Below, piece by piece: positions 1 through 21,474 of a stretch of DNA of 64,000 bases. Under the pieces are notes generated by a model that was given only the letters and a program-made list of their open reading frames with translations, made no database searches and had not been told where the DNA came from. The DNA is taken from positions 76,613,053-76,677,052 of the forward strand of contig CM060732.1 of assembly GCA_030704615.1 (NCBI GenBank). Direction: 5' to 3'. Position 1 is the first letter of the stretch. Each line of letters opens with the position of its first letter. A program made the position numbers and the translations under genes. This DNA is from Takakia lepidozioides. Taxonomy: Eukaryota; Streptophyta; Takakiopsida; Takakiales; Takakiaceae.

Positions 1-2563
<2,563 letters not shown>

Positions 2564-3467
2564 GTGCCATGCTTCATGAGTGCATGTTGCCTGCTTTTGT
2601 GTGAACAGAGCTCCAAGTAGCAAACCAGTTGATGGAGCTAATCAGCCATTTTCCCTGAGTCACCATCCCCCTTCCTCCTGTTTTCTCAATCCTGGAAGTA
2701 GGGGTTCCTGTGGCATCAATGGAAGTCCTCAACAAAAGGCTTTCTATGGAGAGGAATTAGCTTGTAGTTGGCGGCCTTCTTTGTAAACAAGAGATGCAGT
2801 GCGGAGATAGGAATAATCCCTAGGCTTTTTCACTAACCAGTCATGTTTGAGACAAACTGGTATTGGAAAGTTCAAAAGGAAAATACGAAAATTTTCTGAA
2901 CTGGAGAATAAAAATTTGTGAAGGAGACTCAAGTTATATGCTTGCAGTCATTTTGTGTTTCTCAAAGTAGACTTGTGACTACCTGTCTTCCAAGTGACAG
3001 GCTAAGAAGCGGAAATGATTTCCAAAATACGCAATATAGTGATGAATAACGACCAGCCCGGTTACATATAGCTACCTTATGGCAAGGTATCGTCAGCAGG
3101 AGGAAGTTGACATGTACACCCCCTCTACAAAATCTGCAATTAAATGTTGTTGGGAGGCATCCCCTAATCTGAGGGAATTGCAAGGACATGATGCACTGTG
3201 CTTTGCTGGCTCAAATAAATGTTAAAACATTTGTAGATAATCTCATTCACAGCAGTCATTTCAAGCAATGCAGATCTTACTTCCATGAAGCTTCCTTCAC
3301 AAATGAAAGATACATGAATTTCTTTTTTACTACATGAATGTTGCCTTGTTCTAGATAGCTCCGCTCCCTTTCCACTCCATACAAATGTGTCTAGATTCCA
3401 ACATAGCCCCCAAATTGTGGGGTGGAAGAGAGGGGTAGTCCAAGGTGAATTATTGTCCACTCAATCT
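2564..3467. other. Convergent 3' region between threonine synthase and QPT
   Basis: This is the tail-to-tail gap between a plus-strand and a minus-strand gene. It should hold both 3' UTRs. No protein or RNA gene is recognisable; short open frames here lack coding character. Confidence 0.5.
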
Positions 3468-6400
3468 TCAGGCACGATTTGTGCGTTTGCCTACTGCCAC
3501 GGCCAACTCTGTATCCACATTCAGTGATATGTCCAAAGCCTTCACCGAATGTGTCAAGGCCCCGCTATGAGGATGTCGTGGTTGTCAAATGCATCAATCA
3601 CACAGAAAACATAGTCAGATTCACTTTGTTGTATCCTGAAAGGCTTTGATTCTCCTCATTCACCAACTGGCACACTAAAAAATGGAAAGATTTTTTGAAT
3701 AGAAGTACTTCAGTTTTCACATATTTCACCAGTAATCTAAATGTATACACACGCAATACCTGGAAATGTAAGTAACTCCAGTCGCACCGATCTTCCCCAC
3801 AGTGTCAATTGTTACATTGCCTGAGGCCTGTGCTCATATCACTTGCAAAGCATCATGAATCAGAAAAAGAAACCTTCTAATCACAGGCATCTAGGCAATC
3901 ACATTCTGTTGTGTTTTAAACTAGATCTATGACTACGGACCTCTGTTTTACAAGTCAGCGATGAAAGATGACCCCAAGGGTCTAAGTCCTTCTAGCTAAC
4001 ATCAGCGCATTTTTTAGATACAATCAACAGTTGCTGTTTAGTGGAGAAGAGAAAAACCCAAACCTATTGCAAATTGGAGACAAACAGATGGACATTTTAT
4101 TGGCTTGCCAAGGTTCTTCCTGAGGTTTTAAGACTAATAAGATTTGATCTCGGGTGTGCCTCTCTTTCCTTTCCAGGGGAAAAAACTGCACTAAGGGTTA
4201 CAGGTGCAGGCATTATGCACAATGCTATGTACAATGCCAACCCCATTGAGCTCACAACTGCGGAGTGGTGCACCTGTTGCCCTGAACTCGGGAATCCTAC
4301 AGAATTGACCCAGGGTACAAATGACTAAGTCGCAGCGTTGGATTTTTCTCCAACGTCACATACACTATATATGCCTTTCCTTTATTGGAAATAACAGATA
4401 AAGGATAAAGATATGGTCTGTTGAGCGTCCAGTTAATTTAGAGAGCCTACTACCCCAAGGACCATTGGATGGTTGACGGGTTAAACCCAGGATCACCCTG
4501 GTCATGCACAGGCAAGGCACAATAAAGCATGCAGATGCTGACCTCTGTCTCGAGCTGGCCATTGATGAGCTGGACAGCAGCATTTAGCATGGACACGTCA
4601 ATTTCACCACTAGGCAACGGCACTACCATGTTATCAAGCATGATACGAGTCACACGCCCTCTTCCCTCCCGCACACAGGATAACACTTCTTGCACTTCCT
4701 CCAACGTCCTTGTCTCCACCTGGAATATTTGGTGATAAACCTCACTTCCTCCTATTGTTCATATGCCAAAACCAGGAATTACCTTGTAACCAACCATTTA
4801 GATAGAGCCACCTTCACAGGTAAGGTGGAGAGCATGAAGATGTTTTTAGACTCATCACTTTGATGAAGCAAATTTTATGGTTCTGAGTCGGTTATGATTG
4901 TTTGTTCCTTCATGTTCAATTTTTGAAATGAGGAATACTGACACTGCAAAAAAAGAGGTGGGAACCACATAAATCCAGGTAAAGTCAGACCCTGAACAGC
5001 GGCTTAATTGTAGAGAATTACCTCGACTCCTATGTTAAGGTCCTGCTGCTTCAAGTAAGAATCCACAGCAGCAATAGCTTTCTGGATGCCCCCCGCAACT
5101 GCAATATGGTTGTCTTTAACTAACACCATGTCATACAGACCCATGCGGTGGTTCTCTCCCCCTCCTATCAGGACCTGCAACCATTGTTTCGACCTCTTTA
5201 ATACTGCGAACCATGGGATAAGAACACAATCATCCCGGCAAAAAGATTCGCATGGATCAGAAATCAAAGCATGAATCAGTTATCTGTTCACTGATTCTGT
5301 AAACATAGGTATTACTCCTGACTTGTTGAGTATGTGCGATAGTAGCGTAGTCATTTGAAAACTTGACCATTCAGGAAATTGGCGCCAAACCTTGGACCAC
5401 TACAAAGAATGAACTGGTGTTTGGGTGGTAACCTTGCAGGTATCCCCTAGATGTGACTAGAATTGCTCCAGGAGAGGGAAGAAACAGAGGAAAGGGTTTT
5501 TTCCTTAAGGAGAGGGTAGGCAGACATACTGCCCACTTATCGATGAGACGTAGCCCAGGAACGGTCTTCCTGGTCTCCAATATCCGTGCTGGCTTTGCTG
5601 CCTCTGCCATAGCCTTCGAACCAAGGAAGATGTCAGGCATAACATAAGCACCATGGATGTTATGTACAAAAACCTAAGCTAGTATATTGTTGCAAGAACT
5701 CCCTTTGGCTGTCCCGTCTTTCCACTTCTCTCTCTCCTTACATACCTCTCATGTCAAAATCTAATTAGTACCTCCAGAACCCCTCATTGGTATAATTTTG
5801 TTGAGACCAGGTACACCAAAGCTCAAACTTCCTACTTGGATGCCATGGCTGTAGGAGAGTTGTTGCAATTTATGTTAAAATTATCACCCAGGGAGAGGGT
5901 ATCCAGCCAAGGCTATTGACAGCTGTTGTGATGGCTAAACATTACAGCATTTGGGTACATCCCTCCCCATCTCCCTTGGTACCTTGGTCACAGTAGCAAT
6001 GCCACTCATGCGCTGCATGAAGTTCAACACCACCCTCTCTGCAATCAGAATGCTTCGTGCACTCCCTGCAAAATGGAAGGACAGAATAAGCAACCCTCGA
6101 AGTAAGTAAACACTCAAGGACCACTAAACTAGAATGACATACTTCAGTTGGTGTACTAGATGTGCTTGGCACTGAGAAACAAAATTCTCCGAGCCGGTTG
6201 AGGATGGTTGTCTACCTTGAACAGTACCAAATTGCAATCCCTTGGTAACCAGATCACCATCTTGCACCTCCCACTGGACCTGCACATTGCAAATACCCTT
6301 TCAAACATTAGAAGACCTGGACGCTTCGGTAGTATGTTTGAAGCTGGCCAGTATTAGTTGTGGGGGTGGGCATTGCTTCAAGGCAACCATGCCACTTCGC

Positions 6401-7140
6401 TGCATGGAAGTTCCTAAGTTTATCACATTACCATATGCAATAGTTTCTGTTCGAAAGTCCATAGAGCTTTGCGCTCATAAATTAAACTAGCTTCTACAGA
6501 CCCAAAAGGTTAACGTGTCGACTTTCTATAAGACAATAGTCACAGCAAGGAATAGCTTTGCATCTGACCTGCAGTGCCGGATCCACTGCTTGAAATATCA
6601 GATCAGCCATAGTAATACCTGCCACCACCCCATCGGCTTTCGCCAAAAATTGGGCTTCTGCTAGTGTTTCTGGTGTGATCGTTGCCAAGCATGTGACATC
6701 ACCTGCAAGGTTTTCCACCTGTGGGCTACCATTATTATAATGATGATAATCGTACAAATCACATGTCAACATGTACCCTCAGATCCATGATACAAGTAAC
6801 TTCAATAACCATGCTTCAGTGGATTGCATTTTTCTGACAGCTGGGTTTGCACACCATTTCAAAATCATAGCACGGGTTATCGAAAGTTTGGCCAGAAGGT
6901 GTTTGCAACAGAATTTCCTCATCACATACTTACAGTATTCATCTGGCTGTGGCTGCAATATAGTCGTAGGTAAGCAATGGCAAGCAAGAGAGAGCAGCCA
7001 AGGAAAGGGAGAAGCAAACCTCGGTCACCAGCGTCTTCAGCCAGAGCCAGGCGGATGACTTGCTGAAGGTCGTAGGTCGGGTGTGCTGGAGGTGGTACCG
7101 GAATTTTCCGCCCTCCCTGCCTTGTTTCTAGCCCTACCAT
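3468..7140 (-). CDS. QPT: Quinolinate phosphoribosyltransferase (nicotinate-nucleotide pyrophosphorylase)
   Basis: This NAD biosynthesis enzyme turns quinolinate and PRPP into nicotinate mononucleotide, CO2 and pyrophosphate. Nine minus-strand coding exons all join in phase: 7140-7020, 6702-6569, 6279-6216, 6065-5983, 5613-5530, 5174-5022, 4719-4543, 3827-3760 and 3564-3468, giving about 326 residues. Visible family blocks in order are [94 protein letters not shown] and [18 protein letters not shown], so the substrate-binding Arg, Lys and His residues are present. The start used is the first in-frame ATG, at 7140. The N-terminus is shorter than in seed-plant enzymes, so an upstream leader exon carrying a targeting peptide may exist, but none was identified. 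Confidence 0.95.
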
Positions 7141-9548
7141 AGCTGCTGATGTGTGGCATCTGCATTCCGGCAAACATCCGAAGTCACCCTAAGCTTAGCA
7201 AGAACATCATGAACAATATACTCTCTGGCTTGAGCCAAGACTTCCTGGTTGTCTCTAGAATATAAGAACTTGAACTTAAGAATCAGGGTTTATTTGTAAG
7301 AAGTGAAAGTCATTTCTAATTGCACTACAGTGCATTCACATGATAATTCATTTGTTATGTAAATGCTGCATGGCAATGCCCTCCCATTAGTCAACAACTT
7401 CCCATTGCAAGATAACACTTCCCTTTAACTGGAAGATTACTCATTCACCCTGATTCAGATCCAGCTTGGTACCGGACTTGCTTCATTCAGGTGTCAGTGA
7501 ATACATAAACTACTGTCATCTTACATAATCTCGCCAGAATTTGGTTTCTGAAATCTCTCTGGGGACCTGGTCTGGATTTCTGTCTACTGTAGTTTCAGTT
7601 GTGCATGTCCTTGCAAATGTTGTTCTCTTGGGTACCTTCTCTTACATCTCACAAGGTCTGATGGACCCTGAGCAAGCTCTTCCAGCTGTCCTAATACCAC
7701 TGGTGTGCTTCTCTGATTTTCTGTTATTTGTCTGCTTTGGCATTGTTGCTCGATCACCAGGTTGCGCTAGGTAGCTGAGTGTAGTAACAATAGAGATTTG
7801 ACCAAGGCAGCTATAAACCCTGCCGGTCTGCGGTTAGGGTACTAGTGGCGAAGCTACCATTAGATGCCGGAGTCGCGAAGGGATGATCCGCACGATCGCA
7901 GCTACGGCACCAGCCAGTGACTCGTCTATTATGCAAATCGATCATTGACGACTTCGGGATTGGCAGCTGATTGAACCTGAATAGATTCTGAACCAACCAG
8001 CGTCAATATGGACTGTGTATAGGCCCTGGACAAGGTTGCTTGCTGCTTAGAAGCTCTCGTCTTTTGGCCATTCACTTCTTTCGCCCTGTCTCTCCTTCCC
8101 TCTCTGCCTAGCCAATCAGTCCTTTCCAAATTTCTCTGTCCATCTCCCGCACACACACCTATGAAACTGGTTCTGGCGGGGTTGGCGAGAGAGAGAACCC
8201 ACCTCATATGTCCCTGACGATACAGAAGGGGAGGTCCTCGTGATACAAAGCTGGAGGTTAGAGCAAGCTTTCGTCCTGACAAGATGACCGCATTATCGAC
8301 AAAGGTAGAAATTTTGTACCTGGAAGACAACCCAAGTACCGCCATCTCACTCTTCCTCTCACCAAACGTCCTTCCAAACAACTTATTCGAAAGCGCTCGG
8401 GTCTTCTGCCAACGTTGGTAGAAGGCAAGCCCCAGACAAACTCCGGGCCTTCAGCCACTGTGGGTCATTCATCTCCATGTAATACCTTTGGTCGCTTGAA
8501 GATTAGGTAGATGACCCCATCACTTTTGGTTGGCAGCTTGCATTGGGCACCGAGTTCTTACGAAATTTGTCAGACATTATCTAGTCAGTAGGTTGGAAGG
8601 TGATGCTACTTCGAAGGCTGCCAAATGGAGGATGTTTTTCCTTCCACGTTGTGATGCTGAAACGAAGAATGATTTGTGCATCATGCTCGTAGGGTTGTTT
8701 CATCATCAACCTCCAGGCTAGTGACATATATCCTTTCCAGTTCTCATGGCCGGGGAAACTGTTTGCAGGACTGACTCGACAGCTAAATCCAGCCAAACCA
8801 TTAAGCTCACCTTCACCTTTAGAGCTTTACCTTCAATCGGGAGTTTCTATCTTGCACCCAGCTTTGATGCCTCACCCTAAAGACTTGTAGGAGGCATTGG
8901 GTACCAGATTTTGGTGGTGAATGCACTATCCCGTGTGGCATAGGCCCCTGCTGAATGCTTGCACCAGACAATTGACACCAGGACGAGTTGTTAAGGGAAG
9001 GGAGGCATGCCGCATAGCGACAGAATACATTAACAATTATGTCCATTTGAATTGGACACATGCTTGGGTTCAGTAATTGAACCCCACATTGGTATCAAAT
9101 CTCTAGGCAGAGTACATCTCTCATAGAGCCACAACACAAAAACCGAAATATGTGCTGTAGTCTTATGACAATCAGGGGCAGCCTGTGGCAAGGTGGTGGT
9201 GTAGGAATGACTTGACATTGACCATCAACTTTCCAATCAACTGAACAAGCCACATCGACATGTTCATCATGTCTGGGCTTTGTCATAATAGGTGACAGGA
9301 CAGGCCAAGAAAGGGGAACTTCTAAGCATTCATTTTGGCAGCTTTCAAGCGCATCAAAAACTGTGCTAGCCAGCTGCCTCTACTCTAAAAGCACCCACTA
9401 TGGTGGTAATTGGCATCTTATTCAGTGCCAGAACATATGGCTTCTCTGCCATACCCAAAACACTCCAATGCAAGTATATCATATGTGTGTGCAAAAGGCC
9501 ATGGTACAATAAGAAGCTTGAGAGCATGTTGTGCATGACCCAGCAACC
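7141..9548. other. Intergenic region between QPT and importin beta
   Basis: It should contain the promoter and 5' UTR of QPT and the 3' UTR of importin beta, both minus-strand genes. No frame here has recognisable protein motifs, and no tRNA, rRNA or obvious transposon was seen. Confidence 0.4.
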
Positions 9549-12500
9549 TTATGCTGAAACAGTGACCCGACTGATGGTTGCCTGTGCCCACTCAGCCGTC
9601 TCCTTCAACTGTTGGTCATCAGATGAGGTGCATTCATCCAAGAAGTCTTTGTAGAACACAGTGCGCTTGAACAAAGCAGCTGCATTGACTCCCAAGGTGT
9701 CAGCCAGGTCCCCCATCACTGCAATGGCAGCCTTTGTCACAACGTCGTCCCTGTTGAGCAAGTCACAGAATCATTGACAGCATGTAAAGATACAAGACTC
9801 CATCAGAATTTTTGTTACTTGTGATCAGTTTCTTAAGCGGCAAGATAAAGAGCCCATTCATAAAAAGCAAAGAGATATGGACTGTTCAAAAGAACAAAAA
9901 ATTAACGTAGGACCCAAAAGAGTTTAGAGATCGCCAGAAAGTATTAAGACTCCCATCTTACAACCCACCCCAGAAAGGGGGCAGTAGCCACAAGGCGAAG
10001 AGGCTCTTAGTCTCCCATCTTACCCATCTTCAAGTGGCGCGCGTCTCACCTCTCATATCTGCTTCTCAATCTACCCTTTACTTACAAACTCCCCCTACTT
10101 CCTGGAGTTGACCCCTTTCCACAGAGCAAAGAGTGAGTTACTCCAACTCTCTCCTCAGCTCAGGACATTAATGCAACTGTTTAGTCGTAATGCTGCTTGC
10201 AAGTTTTATTATAGGAGTAAAATTTCTTAGGACTGGACAACCCATAGGCAAACAAACAATACGCCAAACCTCAGAGCCAGAAGCTTCTGATGCTTTGAAT
10301 TGATCCTTTCTTAGTTCTCACTGGTCTCCCCCTCTCCTATCCATACGGAGCATATGGGTCTAAAGCCATGAGCCTTTGCAAGCACATTCAGCTTACAGTG
10401 CAACCTGGAAAACCACTAAACCTCTACACTAGGTAGTGTATCAGATAAGAATGTACTCATAAGACGTTGTCTGCCGTAGCCTTGTGGCCATTGTATCAGC
10501 TAAGAAAAAGGTACAGAAGCAAGCTGCATAGAGGGAAAGAAACATTGATTTATTACACACCTGTCCTTATCTTGGTAGACGTTCTCAATGAACTGCAAGA
10601 TGTGGTCTGCATAGGGTGCCATCAGGTCAGGCTTGTTGGACTTGAAGCCTTGGAAGATCCCTGAGTACGCCTCAAAAATCCCGCATCGAAGCTGGTTGTT
10701 GTAATCATTCATTTCATCATTATGGACAGATGGTTGGGCTGAAAACTCTGCAGCCCTCTGGAGGCTTGGCATTGCATAAGTCAAATACTTCTCAAAGTGC
10801 TCCCCGATGGCAAGAGCAATGTCACCAAAACACGAAAATATGGGAGGCTTAACAGAGCGATGCAATTGGCTGCTTGACAGGTCCTTCAAGAGCTGACTCA
10901 TGATGCCATCACAATAAGGCAGTACTTTCTCATCCACCGCACTGCATATGTCAGCTACGACCCCCACTGTAACAGCACACACCTACAACCATTCCCCCGA
11001 GACAATAGGTTAACCTATAGGCCACATTTTAGGGTGATCGGTAGACCTCAGAGCAGAGAGCAATGTGTACAAGGAATTGAGGACTTTTCCAACACTGGAA
11101 ACCAAGTTGTTGCAGCAGCTCATAATGTGTCTACAGTATGATCGCATAGTTGAGCACGATGGAGTTGTGTTGCAGACCTGATATTCTTCAAAGTTCTGAA
11201 GCCCCATCTCTAAATATCGATAGAACTCCGGCAAGTATTTTCCAAACTCGCCACCTGTTGCATGTGCCAGTGCCCCAATTGCGAGCATAGCTTCTTCATG
11301 GACTGTGGCACTCCGGCAGGAAAACACACGGAGGAATAGGCCCATCATCTGATCTGCATACTGCACAATCCCGTACTTGGTTGCCTCCAAAGCCCCCAAC
11401 TTTTGGATTATAACCTGCAAACATCCAAGTACTTTGTGTTGTTTACTCCCACACACACTGCCACCATCGTAAAGAGTGCCTCACAATTGACTTGAAGAAC
11501 TCTGGAACCTTAGCTATGACAGTATGCCAGCACACACCTATAGACACCACAAGAACAAACCACCTGGCCCAGATCACTAGTGAAAACTTGTAGATGAACA
11601 ATTATGAAGTCAAACCTTTGGCAAACTAAATGCGTTTGAATGAAAAAATTCCTGTGCTGAAACAAAGGAAGATTGATGGGACAAGCATCAACAACTCACT
11701 TGCAATACACCGCACAAGAGAGCTTGCAATTCACTCTGCTTCTCCCGGTCGTCTGAAGAGAGTACTGTCATGTCCAAGGTATGACTTAGTTTTTGCATAA
11801 TGACAGGTACCAACTGCACAACAATCGGTGCGGTGTCTTCTGTCGAGATTCTCACAACCTCGTTGAGAGTTTCATAGGCACATGTCCGCAAGCGAGAGTC
11901 TCCTGCATCCTCTCTGTCGGTTGTTGCCAAGAGTGTTTGGACAATGCTTTGGAAGAAAGGGGAGAGAGGAGACGAAATCCTTCCAGTGTCCTCGTAGCCT
12001 TGGGCCAAGAAATAAACTGCACCACACACCTTCTCTGCCACATTTGGCGTGTCCTTGATGCTCTCCAAGAGCACTCCAAGAATGAGTGGCAGATTTGTCT
12101 GTGTGATGACAGGGGTTTCTACTGTTGGTCCGTGCAAAAACTCAAATATTCTCCCCAAAGTCCAGGCCGTTGTGTCTTTGACATGGTTGTTTTCGTCCTT
12201 CAGTGCACTTAGCATGAAATTAAGGGCCACGTTGACCAGAGGAGCAAGTTTCTCCATCGAAGGACCCTCAAGAATGGAACCAAAAGCGTAAGTTGCAGCT
12301 TCTCGGCACCGCCACTCAGGTTTGGAGACATTTTCCTGCACATAGGGCATCACTAGGGGAACGACATCATCGCCCACTGTCCGGGCAACTAGGCCCAAAC
12401 AAGTGCCCCCTGCCATAGCCAGATTCCAAGCCCCCTCTTCCTGATCTTGATCCTCGTCCTGCTTTGTCAGGGTTTCCAGCAGCATAGGCACCAACGCTGG

Positions 12501-13466
12501 AAGCGCCTGTTTGATGAAATGAAAATAGGGTACCTCTGAGTCACCCGAGAAGTCACCATTGTACTCCTCCTGGATTTCGATTTCTTCATCGCAAATGGAG
12601 CTCCAGAACTCAATTGCCTGCAAGGCCACGGGTTCTTCGTCCTCTTTCACAGCCTTTGAGGTAATGGCAAAGATGTCTTGCATATAGGGTGAGAGCTTTT
12701 CATAGTAAGTTGAGCCAATGGACACAAGGCACTCAAACGCAGCCTGTCGTACTCGACCGTCAGGGGACAACGTGGCCTCGCAGACGACTCTCATAATATA
12801 ATCTCTTTCCATATCATTCTCAAAGTTGGTTTGCGCAAAATCCAATGCATTGTAGAGTGCATGGGTTGCAGCCAATCGCACATCGGTGCTGGTTTCAGAA
12901 GCATTCATGCCTTGGACAACAGCAGTGAGGATGGAATTGACTTGCTCCTGAGCCAGAATCTCAGCAGAAATCTCCTCGCACACGTAACCTAAGGTTTCTA
13001 GGGTTGCTTGTTTCAGATGGGAAGGTTGGTCCAACTGTGGGCCTCCCATGTTTGCCAGCAACGAGCCCACAAGCTCTGGCCATTCTCCTTGGGGCAGTTC
13101 GATAGCGGCGATCTTTGCTATCACTTGGGCCGATGTGTGGCGTGCATCAGGGACTGAGGAAGAAAGGGTTTGAGAGAGTGCAGCCTTGATCTGGGCCTTG
13201 ACAGCGGGGTCCAAAGACACCCATTTACTAGCAAGTTCTTGTTTTCTCACACTCTCTTTAGCATCAAGCGAGTTTTTAAGAATGAGACCAGCAAGCTTAC
13301 GGCTATCAGGAGGCTTTTCATTGTTGGCTAATTCATGTGAGAGAGAGATCAGAAAGGAAGCCAAGTTCTGCTCTTGAAATTGCTTCAGATTATCCTCCGC
13401 AACTTTGCGTACCCCCCCATCCGCCGACTGTGCATTTAACAGAATCTGCGTCACCTCCAACGCCAT
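9549..13466 (-). CDS. KPNB1: Importin subunit beta-1
   Basis: This is the nuclear import receptor that binds Ran-GTP, importin alpha and nucleoporins. Four minus-strand coding exons join perfectly in phase: 13466-11700, 11414-11178, 10982-10561 and 9750-9549, for about 875 residues, the usual full length. The ATG at 13466 opens with ALEVTQILLNAQSADG. An importin-beta N-terminal (IBN) domain lies near residues 20-100, with the core ENLKQF..-type helix pair and RKLAGLILKNSLDAK. The rest is HEAT repeats, with recognisable ACEALxx-like helices and the conserved DEEEEDQDQEEGAWNLA-type acidic loop region seen here as TKQDEDQDQEEGAWNLAMAG. Exon 1 alone encodes 589 residues. It shares a divergent promoter with the lysyl-tRNA synthetase gene. 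No lesions are visible. Confidence 0.96.
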
Positions 13467-14045
13467 CCTCTCCCGAGGAGATGCTCAGAAGAACTCCACA
13501 ATGAACACCCCTTCTGTACCAATCCAAAATCTCTTCTTCTCTCCCCTCCACCGCATAACACCAAGAACTCCACCCCCTGTCTCTCCTAATCCTTCCCAAT
13601 TCCGATCTTTCCCACCTTCCAAACAAATCAACCCAATCCCCAAGAAATCCAACTGCAACGAGCGATGAGGCAAGCAACCACACAGACAAGCAGTGTGAAT
13701 CAGCCCAATAACAATAACTAGCAAGGCTTCCTCTCTTCTCTCTCTCTCTCTTCTCTCACTGCCTGGGGCCGCCGCTGCAAGTAAGAGCCCAAGGCGGGTC
13801 GGCCCAGCGTTCTCCCGGCCGGTTCAGCGCTGGCCCTGTGTATCCCCGGGTCGTGGCAAAAGCTGCACAACGTTATGTTCGGGCAGCGCAAAGATAATAT
13901 TTGAACTGGAAAGAGCGGGGCAGCGAGAAATTCGAGGACACCCTCCAAAGACCCGGCCCGCCCATACCCCGGGTAACCCGGGGTATGGGCGGGCCGGGTC
14001 TTAGATGCGTGGGTGCGTTCCTCCAGCCCTGGAGCTGCTGCAGCT
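13467..14045. promoter_or_regulatory. Divergent promoter between importin beta-1 and lysyl-tRNA synthetase
   Basis: The 579 bases between two opposite start codons must carry both 5' UTRs and core promoters. There is a CT-rich stretch near 13725-13760 and a GC-rich middle (about 13765-13850). A perfect palindrome lies at 13948-14002, next to the plus-strand start. No TATA box is obvious, which fits housekeeping genes. Confidence 0.6.
13948..14002. repeat. Perfect 55-base GC-rich palindrome
   Basis: The left arm 13948-13974 and right arm 13976-14002 are exact reverse complements of 27 bases around a single A at 13975. The core contains CCCCGGGT/ACCCGGGG. It lies 44 bases upstream of the lysyl-tRNA synthetase ATG, so it could form a strong hairpin in a 5' UTR or a cruciform in DNA. 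Confidence 0.95.
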
Positions 14046-20222
<6,177 letters not shown>

Positions 20223-21474
20223 CCATTTGTTGGCATGGTGCGGCAGACATTGGGTCATCCATTGTGATCTAATTCTGCTCTTTCTGACAGTAAGTACTAT
20301 GCTGATGAATTATGGTCGTTTGAAGGATTAGGATTAGTGTCACATGGGGTCATATAACATTCTTCTAGGCACTGCCCTACACATGTTGAGCATTCATCTG
20401 TTTCAGTTCCCAAGCACCAAACTAAATGTGATAGGACTGTCACGAACTTTAGAAACTCCCACTATATGAAACGAAGATACAGCCATTTTTGGATACTCTG
20501 TCATACGATAAAGGTAGTGGTCTCCTGATGTTTCATGCATTTGTGAGTATGTCCACGATCCACACATTGTGCTGTGTGTGACACAAGAAATATTGTCATA
20601 AACATGAAAGCAGAGGACCATAATGTGTTCTAACTTACACTACATGTGTCTGGTTTGTGCAGCTGCACATGCATCAGGTGCACAAAGTTGGTTAACTTTC
20701 CTGATCAAGAAACACTGTGCAGGAGGTCCATTGACATTTCAAGGGAGCTCCAGGAACTGCATGATATACGAGTGAACAGTTTAATGCAGTGACCGTGACA
20801 GTTGGGCACAAATCTTATGAAGAACAGGACGAAGGTTGCAATTTTGCACATTCTGGAGTGACAGAAGGATGCTAATGATTGTTAGGGTCTAACAAGATGG
20901 GGATGCAGCTTTGGCCCATCCGTATGATCTGAATGAACTCGCAAGACTGACACTGCAATACTATACAATCACCGCTAGTGGAAACAATGATGTGGACTGT
21001 GGACAATTGCAATGGGTAAGCATCCAGGGTTCTCCAGGTACCTCAGGTTATGAGACGAAACAAGTTCGATTCTACATGAAACATCAGGTCATCATAATGC
21101 ATCACAAAATGTGCAGGTCATAAACTGCATCAAGACATCACTTGCTGCCTTGTGAGATAAACCAACCATCCACTCCTTCCTCCTAAAGATGCTGATATAG
21201 GCTTCACATTACTGTCCTCTTCAATGGCAATTGTGAATGGAACAACCATGCTTCTGATCAAGAGAAATGTACTTAACAGGACTTGGCTTGTCATGCTTTG
21301 CACACATAGATTGTGCCCCACATTTGGCCAGGAGCAGGAAAAGGGGACAGAAATGTTCTATAGAGAGGCAGGTTGGAGGGCCTTGCCATCATCAACATCA
21401 TCTTCCAAGCCTCAACAAAGTGATGGGTTTCCCCAAGTTTCATTGGCAGATCTCTGGTTGAGGTTACACCTGAG
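20223..21474. other. Convergent intergenic region after lysyl-tRNA synthetase
   Basis: This lies between the stop of the plus-strand synthetase and the stop of the minus-strand ARL2 gene, and should hold both 3' UTRs. Nothing else is recognisable. Confidence 0.4.

Noticed and set aside
7155-7285. Minus-strand frame reading NQEVLAQAREYIVHDVLAKL upstream of QPT
   Set aside because: It looks protein-like but ends at a stop in a frame that cannot be spliced into QPT in an obvious way, and no family is recognised.
7541-7774. Plus-strand hydrophobic open frame of 78 codons
   Set aside because: It opens with a TTG rather than ATG, has no family motif and no exon partners; hydrophobicity is common in chance frames rich in T.
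14013-14045. Extended N-terminus for lysyl-tRNA synthetase
   Set aside because: The extension would start at GTG and run into the palindrome; the ATG at 14046 gives a normal transit-type leader.
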